Below, piece after piece: positions 6,817 through 13,727 of a stretch of DNA of 13,727 nucleotides. Numbering within the stretch: position 1 is the first letter of the stretch; every line of letters starts with the position of its first letter. The translations under genes were made by a program, and so were the position numbers. This DNA is from Candidatus Babelota bacterium (GTDB lineage: Bacteria > Dependentiae > Babeliae > Babeliales > JABCYS01): the NCBI GenBank assembly GCA_013290085.1, contig JABCYS010000010.1:1-13727 (forward strand). Direction: 5' to 3'. The notes beneath the pieces were generated by a model. That model made no database searches. It was not told the origin of the DNA and saw only the letters and a list, made by a program, of their open reading frames with translations.

Positions 6817-7806
6817 TTAACTACGAAAATCCTCCAATCGTTTTGAATGAATATGTAAATTATTAATTTTGTATGCGGATGAACCAAGCAGTGCAAGGGG
6901 AATTTTTCGCCCTTGCTCATCCTTGCGCCATTCAAATTTGAATCGTGATGGTTTAAAGAGACATGTTTCATTAATAAAACCTGGTTTCGAAGGCCCATTT
7001 CGTGGATCTATGCCACCAAGGTATTGGCCAAATGCCGCACCATCAAAAATAGATTTGAAGAGCGAAAAATTATTTGTGTATGCAGCAGCATTTATAGATG
7101 TTTGTTTCAAATCATTGATAAGGCCATATTTCCTTACATACTCGGGCATAATTAAGGGTAGATTATCAATATAATCATGCGGAAAACTGCTACGATATGA
7201 TGCCAATGTTTCCATGTCATTCTCACCCTTTGAGGCATGTTCGGCCATAAAAGCCACTAAATTTTCTATTGCTTTCTTATCGGCAAAATATACAAAGCTT
7301 GGAATGCACCGATTATCGGAATCAAAAACCGCGCCTATACCTTTATAATTTGATAATGCCTCACTCATGGTTGCTATATCCACATACAGCATGTTGTCAC
7401 TTTCAATATGAACAACCTGCTGCAAGTTACGTGATACCATAAGTTCATGGATATAAAAAAAGCGCTCAGTTGCCTTACGCCAAAACCCGTCACGATATTT
7501 TTGATCAAGTGGGCTTTTTTGATTAAAGAGTTGGTGATAGTTGCTTCGTTCAAGAGTTTCACACAACACAACCTTAAAAGTATCCCGTGAAAAATCATAC
7601 GCCGTTTTTTTCACTGCTTCTTCGTTAGCAATGAAATAAATATCCATTTGGGGATTAAAGAGCCGCGCTTGCTCAAGCGCAACGTAAACATATTCAGGAA
7701 TCTGGGAACCTAAATGCACAAAGACTATGTTTGCATACACAGCAGAGACACTCAGTATGGCAAGGCATAGAATCTGCCTACTCACCCCAATTATGAATCG
7801 CCACAT
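6817..7806 (-). CDS. Putative glycosyltransferase with signal peptide and ESD in place of DxD
   Basis: A 329-residue protein. The ATG at 7806 lies inside the 3' end of the upstream DUF6492 gene, overlapping it by 29 bases, and is preceded by AAAGGAT, which supports this start and translational coupling. MWRFIIGVSRQILCLAILSV then SAVYA (1-25) is a signal peptide with an Ala-type cleavage site, directly followed by NIVFVHLG (26-33), a first beta strand of a GT-A-like fold. FWRKATERFFYIHELM (108-123) and VVHIESDNMLYVD (131-143) resemble the helix and the metal-binding strand of such transferases, but the motif reads Glu-Ser-Asp. IFDGAAFGQYLGGIDPRN (253-270) and NLHIHSKRL (316-324) resemble acceptor and late metal-binding regions. 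The sugar and acceptor are unknown. Confidence 0.7.
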   Translation of the reverse strand: MWRFIIGVSRQILCLAILSVSAVYANIVFVHLGSQIPEYVYVALEQARLFNPQMDIYFIANEEAVKKTAYDFSRDTFKVVLCETLERSNYHQLFNQKSPLDQKYRDGFWRKATERFFYIHELMVSRNLQQVVHIESDNMLYVDIATMSEALSNYKGIGAVFDSDNRCIPSFVYFADKKAIENLVAFMAEHASKGENDMETLASYRSSFPHDYIDNLPLIMPEYVRKYGLINDLKQTSINAAAYTNNFSLFKSIFDGAAFGQYLGGIDPRNGPSKPGFINETCLFKPSRFKFEWRKDEQGRKIPLALLGSSAYKINNLHIHSKRLEDFRS

Positions 7807-8656
7807 AGCTATATCCTTTATTTACGTACTCATCGAATCCGCGAAAATCAACACTAAATGCGTTAGTCCATCGCACATGCCGAATCTTTACTTGATCAGT
7901 ACGAAAAAAAACAAAATTAAAATAAATTTCGTATTCCGACATTGCAGAAAACGCCATATCGTTCTGCTCATCTAGGGGTATACTTCGTGCAATGGCTACC
8001 CATGGTGCTAGGCCATGATACTTTTGAATCAAATCAAATAAGTCTTCCAGCACTGGCCGCTGAAAGAGCATGTGATGAACAACCCCAGAATACGCCTTGT
8101 ATTTTCTCCTTTTTAAATCAGGCAATATCCGACCCGCATGTGCGAAATAATCAGGATTAAATTCACTGCCAACTGCATAAAGACCAGCTCCATTGGCTTG
8201 CATAAAGGAGATTGGCTGCAGAAATACCACGTCAGCATCAACAATGAGAACATTTGATGAAATATTTGGGATGTAGAACAGAGAAAACAATTTAAGAAAC
8301 TGCTGATAAATCCAGCCCATGCGGGAGCGTGGTTTACTCAGCTGCCATGCCGCCGCTTCTTTTGATTTAAATATTTCTAGGGCGATGCTCTCTTTGTTAA
8401 AAGGAAAAACCTTTTCGTCTATCCATTCAGCCTGATCAGTGCACTGCTCGGAAGAAATAACCTTAATACTACGTACTCCCTGCACATATTTTTTTATGCT
8501 TTCAATGGCTCTATCAAGATGCTCAGCATCTTTTGGGTGGCACGGGATTACTACATCAATCGGTTCTTTAGAAAAGGTATAGGTTACCTTTTCTAACGCA
8601 TTGGTGAGAGAAAAGATGATCAGTACAGTTAAAAAATAAAACGGTTTGCGCTTCAA
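7778..8656 (-). CDS. DUF6492-like GT-A-type putative glycosyltransferase, exported (copy 2)
   Basis: A 292-residue paralogue of the protein at 325-1203, the same length and about two-thirds identical by eye. It starts at TTG (8654-8656): a TAA stop lies directly before it in frame, GAGGG is six bases upstream, and the resulting MKRKPFYFLT matches the other copy's start. Residues 3-20 form a signal peptide ending near TNA. IDVVIPCHPKD (33-43), VDADVVFL (139-146) and SEYEIYFNF are shared with copy 1. Conservation is strongest around RMGWIYQQFLKLFS and SSNVLIVDAD, pointing to the catalytic core, and weakest in the signal peptide and around residues 147-160. It leads the four-gene minus-strand run and its end overlaps the next gene by 29 bases. 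The reaction is unproven. Confidence 0.85.
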   Translation of the reverse strand: MKRKPFYFLTVLIIFSLTNALEKVTYTFSKEPIDVVIPCHPKDAEHLDRAIESIKKYVQGVRSIKVISSEQCTDQAEWIDEKVFPFNKESIALEIFKSKEAAAWQLSKPRSRMGWIYQQFLKLFSLFYIPNISSNVLIVDADVVFLQPISFMQANGAGLYAVGSEFNPDYFAHAGRILPDLKRRKYKAYSGVVHHMLFQRPVLEDLFDLIQKYHGLAPWVAIARSIPLDEQNDMAFSAMSEYEIYFNFVFFRTDQVKIRHVRWTNAFSVDFRGFDEYVNKGYSYVAIHNWGE

Positions 8657-8746
8657 TTATGACCCTCTTTTTTATAGATATTTTTTCTTGGCCATGTTAA
8701 TCAAAGTATAAAAATTAATTCGAAACAACAATACGAAAGTTTGTGA
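8657..8746. promoter_or_regulatory. Short divergent promoter region
   Basis: Ninety bases separate the starts of two divergent runs. For the minus strand, TATACT at 8705-8710 with TTGTTG at 8726-8731 (15-base spacer, shorter than ideal) could be -10 and -35. For the plus strand, TATAAA at 8707-8712 is a possible -10 with no convincing -35. The two -10 candidates overlap, so the runs may compete for polymerase. Evidence is consensus matching only. Confidence 0.3.
8663..8667 (-). promoter_or_regulatory. Ribosome binding site supporting a TTG start at 8656
   Basis: GAGGG on the minus strand six bases before TTG at 8654-8656; an in-frame TAA at 8657-8659 excludes any longer frame. Confidence 0.65.
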
Positions 8747-9658
8747 ATGAAAAAAATTACACTTTTAACCTTATCCGCTCTTATTTCATTGAGTCTGCAC
8801 GCCTCCGACCAAGCTCACAACCATCTTTTTATATCTGGCAATACTTTTAAGACCATTGCACATCATTGTTTTGATGAAACCACCCCTACACGCTTTGATC
8901 CTAAAAATGTTCGCCCTTATGATATTATTTTTGTAAAAGTAGATTTTGTTCGCACTTTTTTTGAGGAACTTCACCCACACATACAAGGAAAATATATTCT
9001 TATAACTCACAACGGTGATCTTTCTCCGGTTTTTTCAACAACACAAAATGATGTGCAACACAAACAAAATCTAACACCGTACCTTGATGATCCAAAACTT
9101 GTTGTATGGTTTGCACAAAATATTGATTATGTGCACCCAAAACTCAAACCTATCCCCATTGGCATCGCCAACCCTCAGTGGGGACATGGCAATGTTGCAA
9201 TGTTTAGAAACGCAACAAAAGATATCCCAGCTCTCAGTCAACGATACAACAAGGCGTATCTAAATTTTATAGTTCATAGCAATACTAAGGAGCGAGCAGC
9301 TGTTTTAGATTATTTTAAAAACAAACCCTTTGCCCATGTTGCCTCATTTAAAGAACCAAAAGAGTATCTCAATGAAGTGAAGAACTACCGATTTGTGGTG
9401 AGTCCAGCAGGAAATGGTCTTGACTGCCACAGGACCTGGGAAGCATTGTTAATGGGGTGTATCCCTATCGTAAAACATTCTTTTCTCGACCCTCTCTTTG
9501 AAGGTCTTCCGGTTGTTGTGGTAGATCAATGGTCTGAGGTTACGCAAAGCTTCTTAGATAAGAAGTTTAGTGAGATACAAAATACAACGTACAACATAGA
9601 AAAAATATACGCTGAGTATTGGATTAATTTGATTAAGAGCTATCAGGTGTACGGGTGA
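8747..9658 (+). CDS. Exostosin-like glycosyltransferase with signal peptide
   Basis: A 303-residue protein. MKKITLLTLSALISLSLHAS (1-20) is a typical signal peptide. The C-terminal half carries the exostosin-family donor-binding signature: YRFVVSPAGNGLDCHRTWEA (214-233) followed by LLMGCIPIV (234-242), and then SFLDPLFEGLPVVVVDQW (245-262). In eukaryotic exostosins (GT47 part) this region binds a UDP-sugar, and bacterial relatives act on surface glycans. ILITHNGD (84-91) and KPIPIGIAN (134-142) are the upstream elements seen in many family members. The donor cannot be read from sequence, but UDP-glucuronate or UDP-xylose made by neighbouring enzymes are plausible. The ribosome site is weak (GAAAG at 8735-8739). 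The stop overlaps the GTG start of the next gene as GTGA, which implies coupled translation. Confidence 0.85.
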   Translation: MKKITLLTLSALISLSLHASDQAHNHLFISGNTFKTIAHHCFDETTPTRFDPKNVRPYDIIFVKVDFVRTFFEELHPHIQGKYILITHNGDLSPVFSTTQNDVQHKQNLTPYLDDPKLVVWFAQNIDYVHPKLKPIPIGIANPQWGHGNVAMFRNATKDIPALSQRYNKAYLNFIVHSNTKERAAVLDYFKNKPFAHVASFKEPKEYLNEVKNYRFVVSPAGNGLDCHRTWEALLMGCIPIVKHSFLDPLFEGLPVVVVDQWSEVTQSFLDKKFSEIQNTTYNIEKIYAEYWINLIKSYQVYG

Positions 9659-10458
9659 AAGTCAGGATTTTTTTTCTTTTCTTAGCCTCTCTCTCTTGCA
9701 CCGTCTGGGCAAAGAAAAAACATCGCCACCGGCATAGGCCCAGAAATACCCAACCATTACTACAGAAACAACCGGTTTTTCGCAATGGCATAGAAATAAT
9801 TACCTCAGATCTTGAAGAAGTAGTTCCTTACCTACAAAAATACCTACCCTACAACCCGGTTGTTGTAGTCGCAAGCGCTTACAATGGCAAAGCTACCAAA
9901 AAAATGGCAGAACTCTGGCCTCAGGGGAAATGGTACGCATTTGAACCCATCGCGAAATATTTTGTCGATTTAGAAAAAAATACCCAAGCACTCACTAACG
10001 TAGAGCGATTTCAGTTTGCCCTGAGCGATCATACTGGCATCACAGAGTTGTATAGCGAGACGTGCGATGACATTCCAAACACCCCACCCCCTTCAGCATT
10101 ATTCCTCAATTCGCAAGAACATCAGAACGATCCAAACATTCTCTTTAATACCATAACCCCTATCTCCGCCATAACTCTTGACGACTGGGCAGATTGTTAC
10201 GGCGTCGATCATGTTGATCTTTTGTGCCTCTCGCTGCAAGGATACGAGTTAAACATAATCAAAGCAGCGCCAAAAATTTTAAAAACAGTCAGAGCTATCT
10301 ACACCGAAGTCTCCTTTGCCAAAACATTTGAAGAACAGTATTTATACAACAATGTAACGGAATTCCTCGAAGGCCAAGGGTTTAAGCTCGCTGCCCAAGA
10401 TTTTGATGAACCACCTCTTTTTTGGTACGGCAATGCTGTATTTGTAAAAAAGAGGTGA
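9655..10458 (+). CDS. FkbM-like methyltransferase domain protein with degenerate SAM motifs, exported
   Basis: A 267-residue protein starting at GTG within the overlapping stop of the exostosin-like gene. MKVRIFFLFLASLSCTVWA (1-19) is a signal peptide with a good Val-Trp-Ala site, followed at once by KKKHRHRHRPR (20-30), a very basic run. The body follows the FkbM/Methyltransf_21 plan: WYAFEPIAKYF (93-103), then FQFALSDHTGITELY (119-133), ITLDDW (173-178), VDLLCLSLQGYELNII (187-202) and AIYTEVSF (214-221). Two key places are altered. Motif I, normally with an acid and two or three glycines, reads VVVASAYNGKA (70-80), and the usual acid in the 'D.[EQ]G' segment is Ser193. It may therefore be a methyltransferase with an unusual pocket or a non-catalytic binding protein. 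Family assignment rests on the overall order of motifs. Confidence 0.75.
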   Translation: MKVRIFFLFLASLSCTVWAKKKHRHRHRPRNTQPLLQKQPVFRNGIEIITSDLEEVVPYLQKYLPYNPVVVVASAYNGKATKKMAELWPQGKWYAFEPIAKYFVDLEKNTQALTNVERFQFALSDHTGITELYSETCDDIPNTPPPSALFLNSQEHQNDPNILFNTITPISAITLDDWADCYGVDHVDLLCLSLQGYELNIIKAAPKILKTVRAIYTEVSFAKTFEEQYLYNNVTEFLEGQGFKLAAQDFDEPPLFWYGNAVFVKKR

Positions 10459-10513
10459 TATATTTCTCGCGCGAAGACATAAGAAAAAGGAACCGTAGAA
10501 CTGGAAAGAAATT

Positions 10514-11878
10514 ATGGACCGTAGAGCTAACATATTTTTGCTCGCCATTCTCCTCCTTTGTCCCACTTTTTTGTGGAGTAAAAATATAACTATTATTGGG
10601 TGCGGGTACACGGGATTGGTTTTGGCGGGGGTATTGGCATCTAATGGCCACACCATCAGTTGCATTGATATTGATGAACAAAAAATCTCACTCTTAAAAA
10701 ATAAAAAACTACCTATCTATGAACCAGGATTGCACGATCTTCTTTTTGCTCCTGACAATAATTTGTTTTTTTCAGACAGTTTAAAAGACAACCCTGCCGA
10801 AATTTATTTTATTTGTGTCCCCACACCCAGCACTTCCCAAGGGCACTGTGACCTCTCTTTTCTCTACCACGCTTTTTCACATCTTATTGGGCACATCACA
10901 ACACCTGAACCTACAATTATCTGTATCAAAAGTACTGTCCCTCCGGGTACCATACGGATCCTACAAAACCTGCTTATTCAAGAAAAAAAAGAATTTATCC
11001 ACCTCATCTACAACCCTGAGTTTATGCGAGAAGGGTCGGCGATCAATGACATTTACTCAAGTAATCCTGTCGTATTGGGCGGCGAATCAATTGAAGCACT
11101 TTCAACAGTTGAGGCCCTTTATACTGATTTTTTAACTACTAACAACAACGTTATACGGGCGTCATTTGAAACCGCAGAGATCATTAAATATGCTTGGAAT
11201 GCTTTTTCTGCAACCCGCATTGCCTTCGTAAACGAGCTTGCTTCTCTCTGCAGAATTTATCAGGCAGACATTAACAAAGTGATACAAGGCATGGCACTCA
11301 GTACAAAGCTTTTACCCGCAGCTTCATTACAACCTGGTCCTGGGTATGGTGGCTCCTGCCTGCCCAAAGATGCAACGTCACTTTCAAAAATTATGAAGGA
11401 CAATGGCCTTTTCCCTTCCATAATTTCCCAAGCCATTCAATCAAATGAAGAACATAAAAAAAGAGTCATTGCTGACATTTTTTCATTTTTAGATACATGC
11501 AATGAACAACCTATTGTTGCCCTCTTGGGACTGTCGTTCAAAGAACAGACCAATGATTGTAGAAACGCTCCTTCAATTGACATTATTCAGGCACTGCTTG
11601 ATAAAAATGTTACGGTCAATGCCTACGATCCAAAAGCGACTGATACCGTGAAAAATCTTTTCCCCACCATTCATTACTTTGAATCACCTTACGATGCCAT
11701 CGCCAACGCTGACTGCGTTGTGATTCTGAATGCATGGAATGAGATTAAGGAGATTGAGCTTAGTAAGGTTGCTCTGTTGTGTCGTAAAAAAATAATCATT
11801 GATACAAAAAATATACTCAGTCCTACGTTGCTTAAAAAATATCACTTCACGTACCTTAATATGGGGCGTACGGAGTAA
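10514..11878 (+). CDS. UDP-glucose 6-dehydrogenase family protein with N-terminal export signal (copy 2)
   Basis: A 454-residue member of the UDP-glucose/GDP-mannose dehydrogenase family. NITIIGCGYTGL (24-35) is the Rossmann motif, CIKSTVPPGT (137-146) and NPEFMREG (167-174) are signatures, Lys225 lies in EIIKYAWNAF, and PGPGYGGSCLPKD (274-286) holds the catalytic Cys282 and Asp286. The C-terminal domain includes LGLSFKEQTNDCRNAPSID (338-356). All expected catalytic residues remain, but the sequence is well diverged from copy 1, so it may use a different NDP-sugar or an N-acetyl or uronate-type substrate. Like copy 1 it carries an added signal-like start, MDRRANIFLLAILLLCPTFL then WSK, ending exactly before the first beta strand. 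GGAAAG about six bases upstream is the ribosome site. It follows the FkbM-like gene by 55 bases and precedes a glycosyltransferase gene. Confidence 0.9.
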   Translation: MDRRANIFLLAILLLCPTFLWSKNITIIGCGYTGLVLAGVLASNGHTISCIDIDEQKISLLKNKKLPIYEPGLHDLLFAPDNNLFFSDSLKDNPAEIYFICVPTPSTSQGHCDLSFLYHAFSHLIGHITTPEPTIICIKSTVPPGTIRILQNLLIQEKKEFIHLIYNPEFMREGSAINDIYSSNPVVLGGESIEALSTVEALYTDFLTTNNNVIRASFETAEIIKYAWNAFSATRIAFVNELASLCRIYQADINKVIQGMALSTKLLPAASLQPGPGYGGSCLPKDATSLSKIMKDNGLFPSIISQAIQSNEEHKKRVIADIFSFLDTCNEQPIVALLGLSFKEQTNDCRNAPSIDIIQALLDKNVTVNAYDPKATDTVKNLFPTIHYFESPYDAIANADCVVILNAWNEIKEIELSKVALLCRKKIIIDTKNILSPTLLKKYHFTYLNMGRTE

Positions 11879-11888
11879 GTCGGTAATA

Positions 11889-11894
11889 GAGGAG
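11889..11894 (+). promoter_or_regulatory. Ribosome binding site for the family 2 transferase gene
   Basis: GAGGAG six bases before ATG at 11901, in a 22-base gap after the dehydrogenase gene. It is one of the strongest sites in the window and fixes the start before the signal peptide. Confidence 0.65.
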
Positions 11895-11900
11895 TAACTG

Positions 11901-12683
11901 ATGCGTCTTCTGCAGTTATGCCGTAAATTAGTAGCTCCTTTTCTTTTTGTAGGCCTCGTTGTTACGTGTTGCTTTTCTCTGCGCGCAACAACGATGTCTC
12001 TTATCATACCCTGCCACTACAAACATGCGCCGCATTTATATCCTTTGTTAAAGGCATATGAAAAACAAACGGTCCTGCCAGATGAAGTAGTTATTGCCTT
12101 ATCCGAATGTGACAAAGTTGATGCATCGCTTCTTGGTGAATTACGCGAAACACCCTGGAAATTTCCTGTTATCATCATTACCTCTGCAACCCAAAAATTT
12201 GCTGGCGAAAATAGAAATCTTGCATGCGCACAGGCACAAGGTGATATTTTTGTCCTTCAAGATGCTGACGACCTCCCTCATCCGCAACGGCTTGAGATTA
12301 TCCGCTACTTTTTTACCACCTATGACGTGGACCATCTTATGCATCAATTTATTTCCATGCCCACTGAACACCGGCGTTACTTTTTTCTCCCGTATGCGGA
12401 TATGGGCGCAATCCCTCATTTTTGGCCAACACATTTTGCAGAAGCACATTTAAATTTTATACCAGTTGGTGACCATGCCATGGGAGGATACACACACGGC
12501 AATACCGCATTAAGAAGGCATGTGTTTAACTCAGTGCAATGGAATGCAAACAGGAGCGGACAGGATTATGATTTTAATCAAAGCGTATATGCTCAATTCA
12601 AAAAGGTGATCGTACTTAAAGTGCCACTGGTTGTATATCGGCATTATTTATCCCTAACTACTGTGAGATTCTCACGGGCTTAA
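11901..12683 (+). CDS. Family 2 (GT-A) glycosyltransferase with N-terminal hydrophobic signal
   Basis: A 260-residue protein. MRLLQLCRKLVAPFLFVGLV plus VTCCFSLRA (1-29) is a signal peptide or uncleaved anchor. The catalytic domain starts at MSLIIPCHYKHA (32-43) and shows the GT2 order: acceptor helix, GENRNLACAQAQGD (102-115), FVLQDADDLPHP (117-128) with the DxD metal motif, a glycine-rich acceptor part with HGNTALRRHVF (199-209), and GQDYDFNQSVY (220-230) whose acidic residues sit where GT2 enzymes keep the catalytic base. The domain is compact, near the lower size limit of the family, with no later membrane segments, so it is not a processive synthase. The donor and acceptor are not deducible. 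If the signal works it faces the periplasm, unlike usual cytosolic GT2 enzymes. Confidence 0.85.
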   Translation: MRLLQLCRKLVAPFLFVGLVVTCCFSLRATTMSLIIPCHYKHAPHLYPLLKAYEKQTVLPDEVVIALSECDKVDASLLGELRETPWKFPVIIITSATQKFAGENRNLACAQAQGDIFVLQDADDLPHPQRLEIIRYFFTTYDVDHLMHQFISMPTEHRRYFFLPYADMGAIPHFWPTHFAEAHLNFIPVGDHAMGGYTHGNTALRRHVFNSVQWNANRSGQDYDFNQSVYAQFKKVIVLKVPLVVYRHYLSLTTVRFSRA

Positions 12684-12730
12684 GGACAGTTGAGGAATGC
12701 CAACATTTAGAAAACGGAGATAAAAAGGAA

Positions 12731-13727
12731 ATGAAGCAGCTCTTATTTTTACTTATGTTTTTATGCAGTACCCACATGCTCCCTTTTTCTATCACCGGTA
12801 AACCTGTTGCAGTGGTATACACCCCCAACTCTATTCTTGAACACAAAGAAAAATATCAGCCCTTTTGTATCGCCGGAAAAACCCGCTATGCAACCTGCAC
12901 GGGGGCGGCATGGTTTCATAAAAACTATCTGGCAGTTCTCAATCTGTATGGAAGAAAAATTATAACGTACAAGTTTGATCCCGATGCACAGAGGTTCTCG
13001 ATTGTGCAAGAACTTGGCAGTGAAGCTCAGCTCCCGGAAAACATGACGGTCTCGCCCGACGGAACATTATTAGCTATCTGTTCAGACTGTCCCACTGCCG
13101 GCACACAATTTTATGCCATCGACCAAAACAGTCACCTCATACAGGCAACCCCTATTTTTTCATTGCCAGCTTATGCATTAGTGCACAATATTCGATTTAC
13201 GTCCGATGGGATTTATTTTGCAACAGCCGGATGGGATGCGCAGCAATCGGTATGCATCTATAAACTGACGCGGCATGAAAAGAATGTTTCCGCACAATTG
13301 GTACACAGCATCAAAAATACCACGGCAATAAAAGCAAAGGGGGTTCATTTTACCAAAGACAGTCGGTTTCTTGTGGTTTGTTATTCATCCCCGGTTATGC
13401 AAACACACCAATCTGCCCCATACACTGTTTTATTGGCTTCATACAAATTCGATCCTTTGACGGGAACTATCGGCGAGCCTGTTTCTCGCCAACAATGCGG
13501 TGGCTGCACTGAAGATCTGGCATTTTTAAATAATGATCATGAAATCATGCTCTCTGACCAAGGCAATGATCGGTTAATCAGGTATCCCTTTGATCCTGCC
13601 ACAGGGCACATTGGGGATACGCACACTTTTTTACAGGGCCTCGAGACTCAGTTGAGTTTCCCTCATGGCATCGGGATTGCGCCAAGCGAAGATTATTTCG
13701 TCGTGTGTAATTATGGCGACGACAAGT
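12731..13727 (+). CDS. Secreted beta-propeller protein (lactonase/YVTN-like), 3' end cut by window
   Basis: An open frame from ATG at 12731 runs to the window end without a stop, giving 332 residues. MKQLLFLLMFLCSTHMLPFS (1-20) is a signal peptide. After it come repeated blade-like units: a Ser/Thr-Pro-Asp-Gly turn (VSPDGTLLAIC near 108-118), FTSDGIYFATAGWD, FTKDSRFLVVCY, and YKFDPLTGTIGEP and YPFDPATGHIGD, then a PHGIGIAPSEDYFVV ending. The pattern of a strand, an SPDG/SEDG turn and a 'FDP.TG.IG' strand pair is that of 6-phosphogluconolactonase-type and YVTN beta-propellers. Many such proteins are binding scaffolds, so no reaction is claimed. It lies 47 bases after the family 2 transferase gene, with AAGGAA almost touching the ATG and GGAG eleven bases upstream. 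It is probably the next gene of the same run. Confidence 0.8.
   Translation, partial: MKQLLFLLMFLCSTHMLPFSITGKPVAVVYTPNSILEHKEKYQPFCIAGKTRYATCTGAAWFHKNYLAVLNLYGRKIITYKFDPDAQRFSIVQELGSEAQLPENMTVSPDGTLLAICSDCPTAGTQFYAIDQNSHLIQATPIFSLPAYALVHNIRFTSDGIYFATAGWDAQQSVCIYKLTRHEKNVSAQLVHSIKNTTAIKAKGVHFTKDSRFLVVCYSSPVMQTHQSAPYTVLLASYKFDPLTGTIGEPVSRQQCGGCTEDLAFLNNDHEIMLSDQGNDRLIRYPFDPATGHIGDTHTFLQGLETQLSFPHGIGIAPSEDYFVVCNYGDDK

Noticed and set aside
10492..10525. ACCGTAGA repeated across the start of the second dehydrogenase gene
   Set aside because: Eight bases twice, one copy in coding sequence; no support for an operator.
12658..13009. Minus-strand open frames near the end of the window
   Set aside because: They lie opposite the start of the beta-propeller gene, which has a signal peptide, a ribosome site and 332 codons without a stop.
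325..13727. Classical capsule or O-antigen locus
   Set aside because: No flippase, polymerase, ABC exporter or lipid-carrier transferase is present, and the enzymes carry export signals, which standard capsule enzymes do not.

Overview
The window is AT-rich bacterial DNA packed with genes. It holds 14 protein-coding genes, the first and last cut by the window edges. I see no tRNA, rRNA, CRISPR array or transposon. Almost every complete gene encodes an enzyme of sugar or methyl transfer that starts with a short basic N-terminus followed by a hydrophobic stretch, as in a Sec signal peptide. This, with the DUF6492-type proteins and the many small unrelated methyltransferases, reminds me most of Candidatus Dependentiae (TM6), reduced endosymbionts or parasites of protists. 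That assignment is from memory of family style, not from a marker gene.

Layout. (1) 2-328 (+) is the tail of a possible glycosyltransferase, meeting tail-to-tail with (2) a minus-strand pair: a Methyltransf_24-like protein (1251-1898) followed by a DUF6492 GT-A-like protein (325-1203). (3) A divergent intergenic region (1899-2129) carries a promoter-like site and two overlapping hairpins. (4) A plus-strand pair encodes a UDP-xylose synthase with a long extra N-terminal region (2130-3707) and a UDP-glucose 6-dehydrogenase (3787-5097). (5) A minus-strand run of four genes, read 8656 to 5217, encodes a second DUF6492 paralogue, a glycosyltransferase-like protein and two methyltransferase-like proteins. 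(6) A second short divergent region (8657-8746) leads into a plus-strand run: exostosin-like glycosyltransferase, atypical FkbM-like protein, second UDP-glucose dehydrogenase, family 2 glycosyltransferase and a secreted beta-propeller cut by the window end.

Together the genes suggest a pathway from UDP-glucose to UDP-glucuronate (two dehydrogenases) and UDP-xylose (one decarboxylase), with transferases and methyltransferases that could build and decorate a glycan. The striking point is that the nucleotide-sugar enzymes, which normally work in the cytosol, carry apparent export signals joined directly to the start of the Rossmann fold. If these signals work, the pathway would act outside the bacterial cytoplasm, where a periplasm should lack UDP-sugars and NAD+ but a eukaryotic host cytosol would supply both. 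This is the main candidate for an undescribed system here; the host-acting interpretation is inference.
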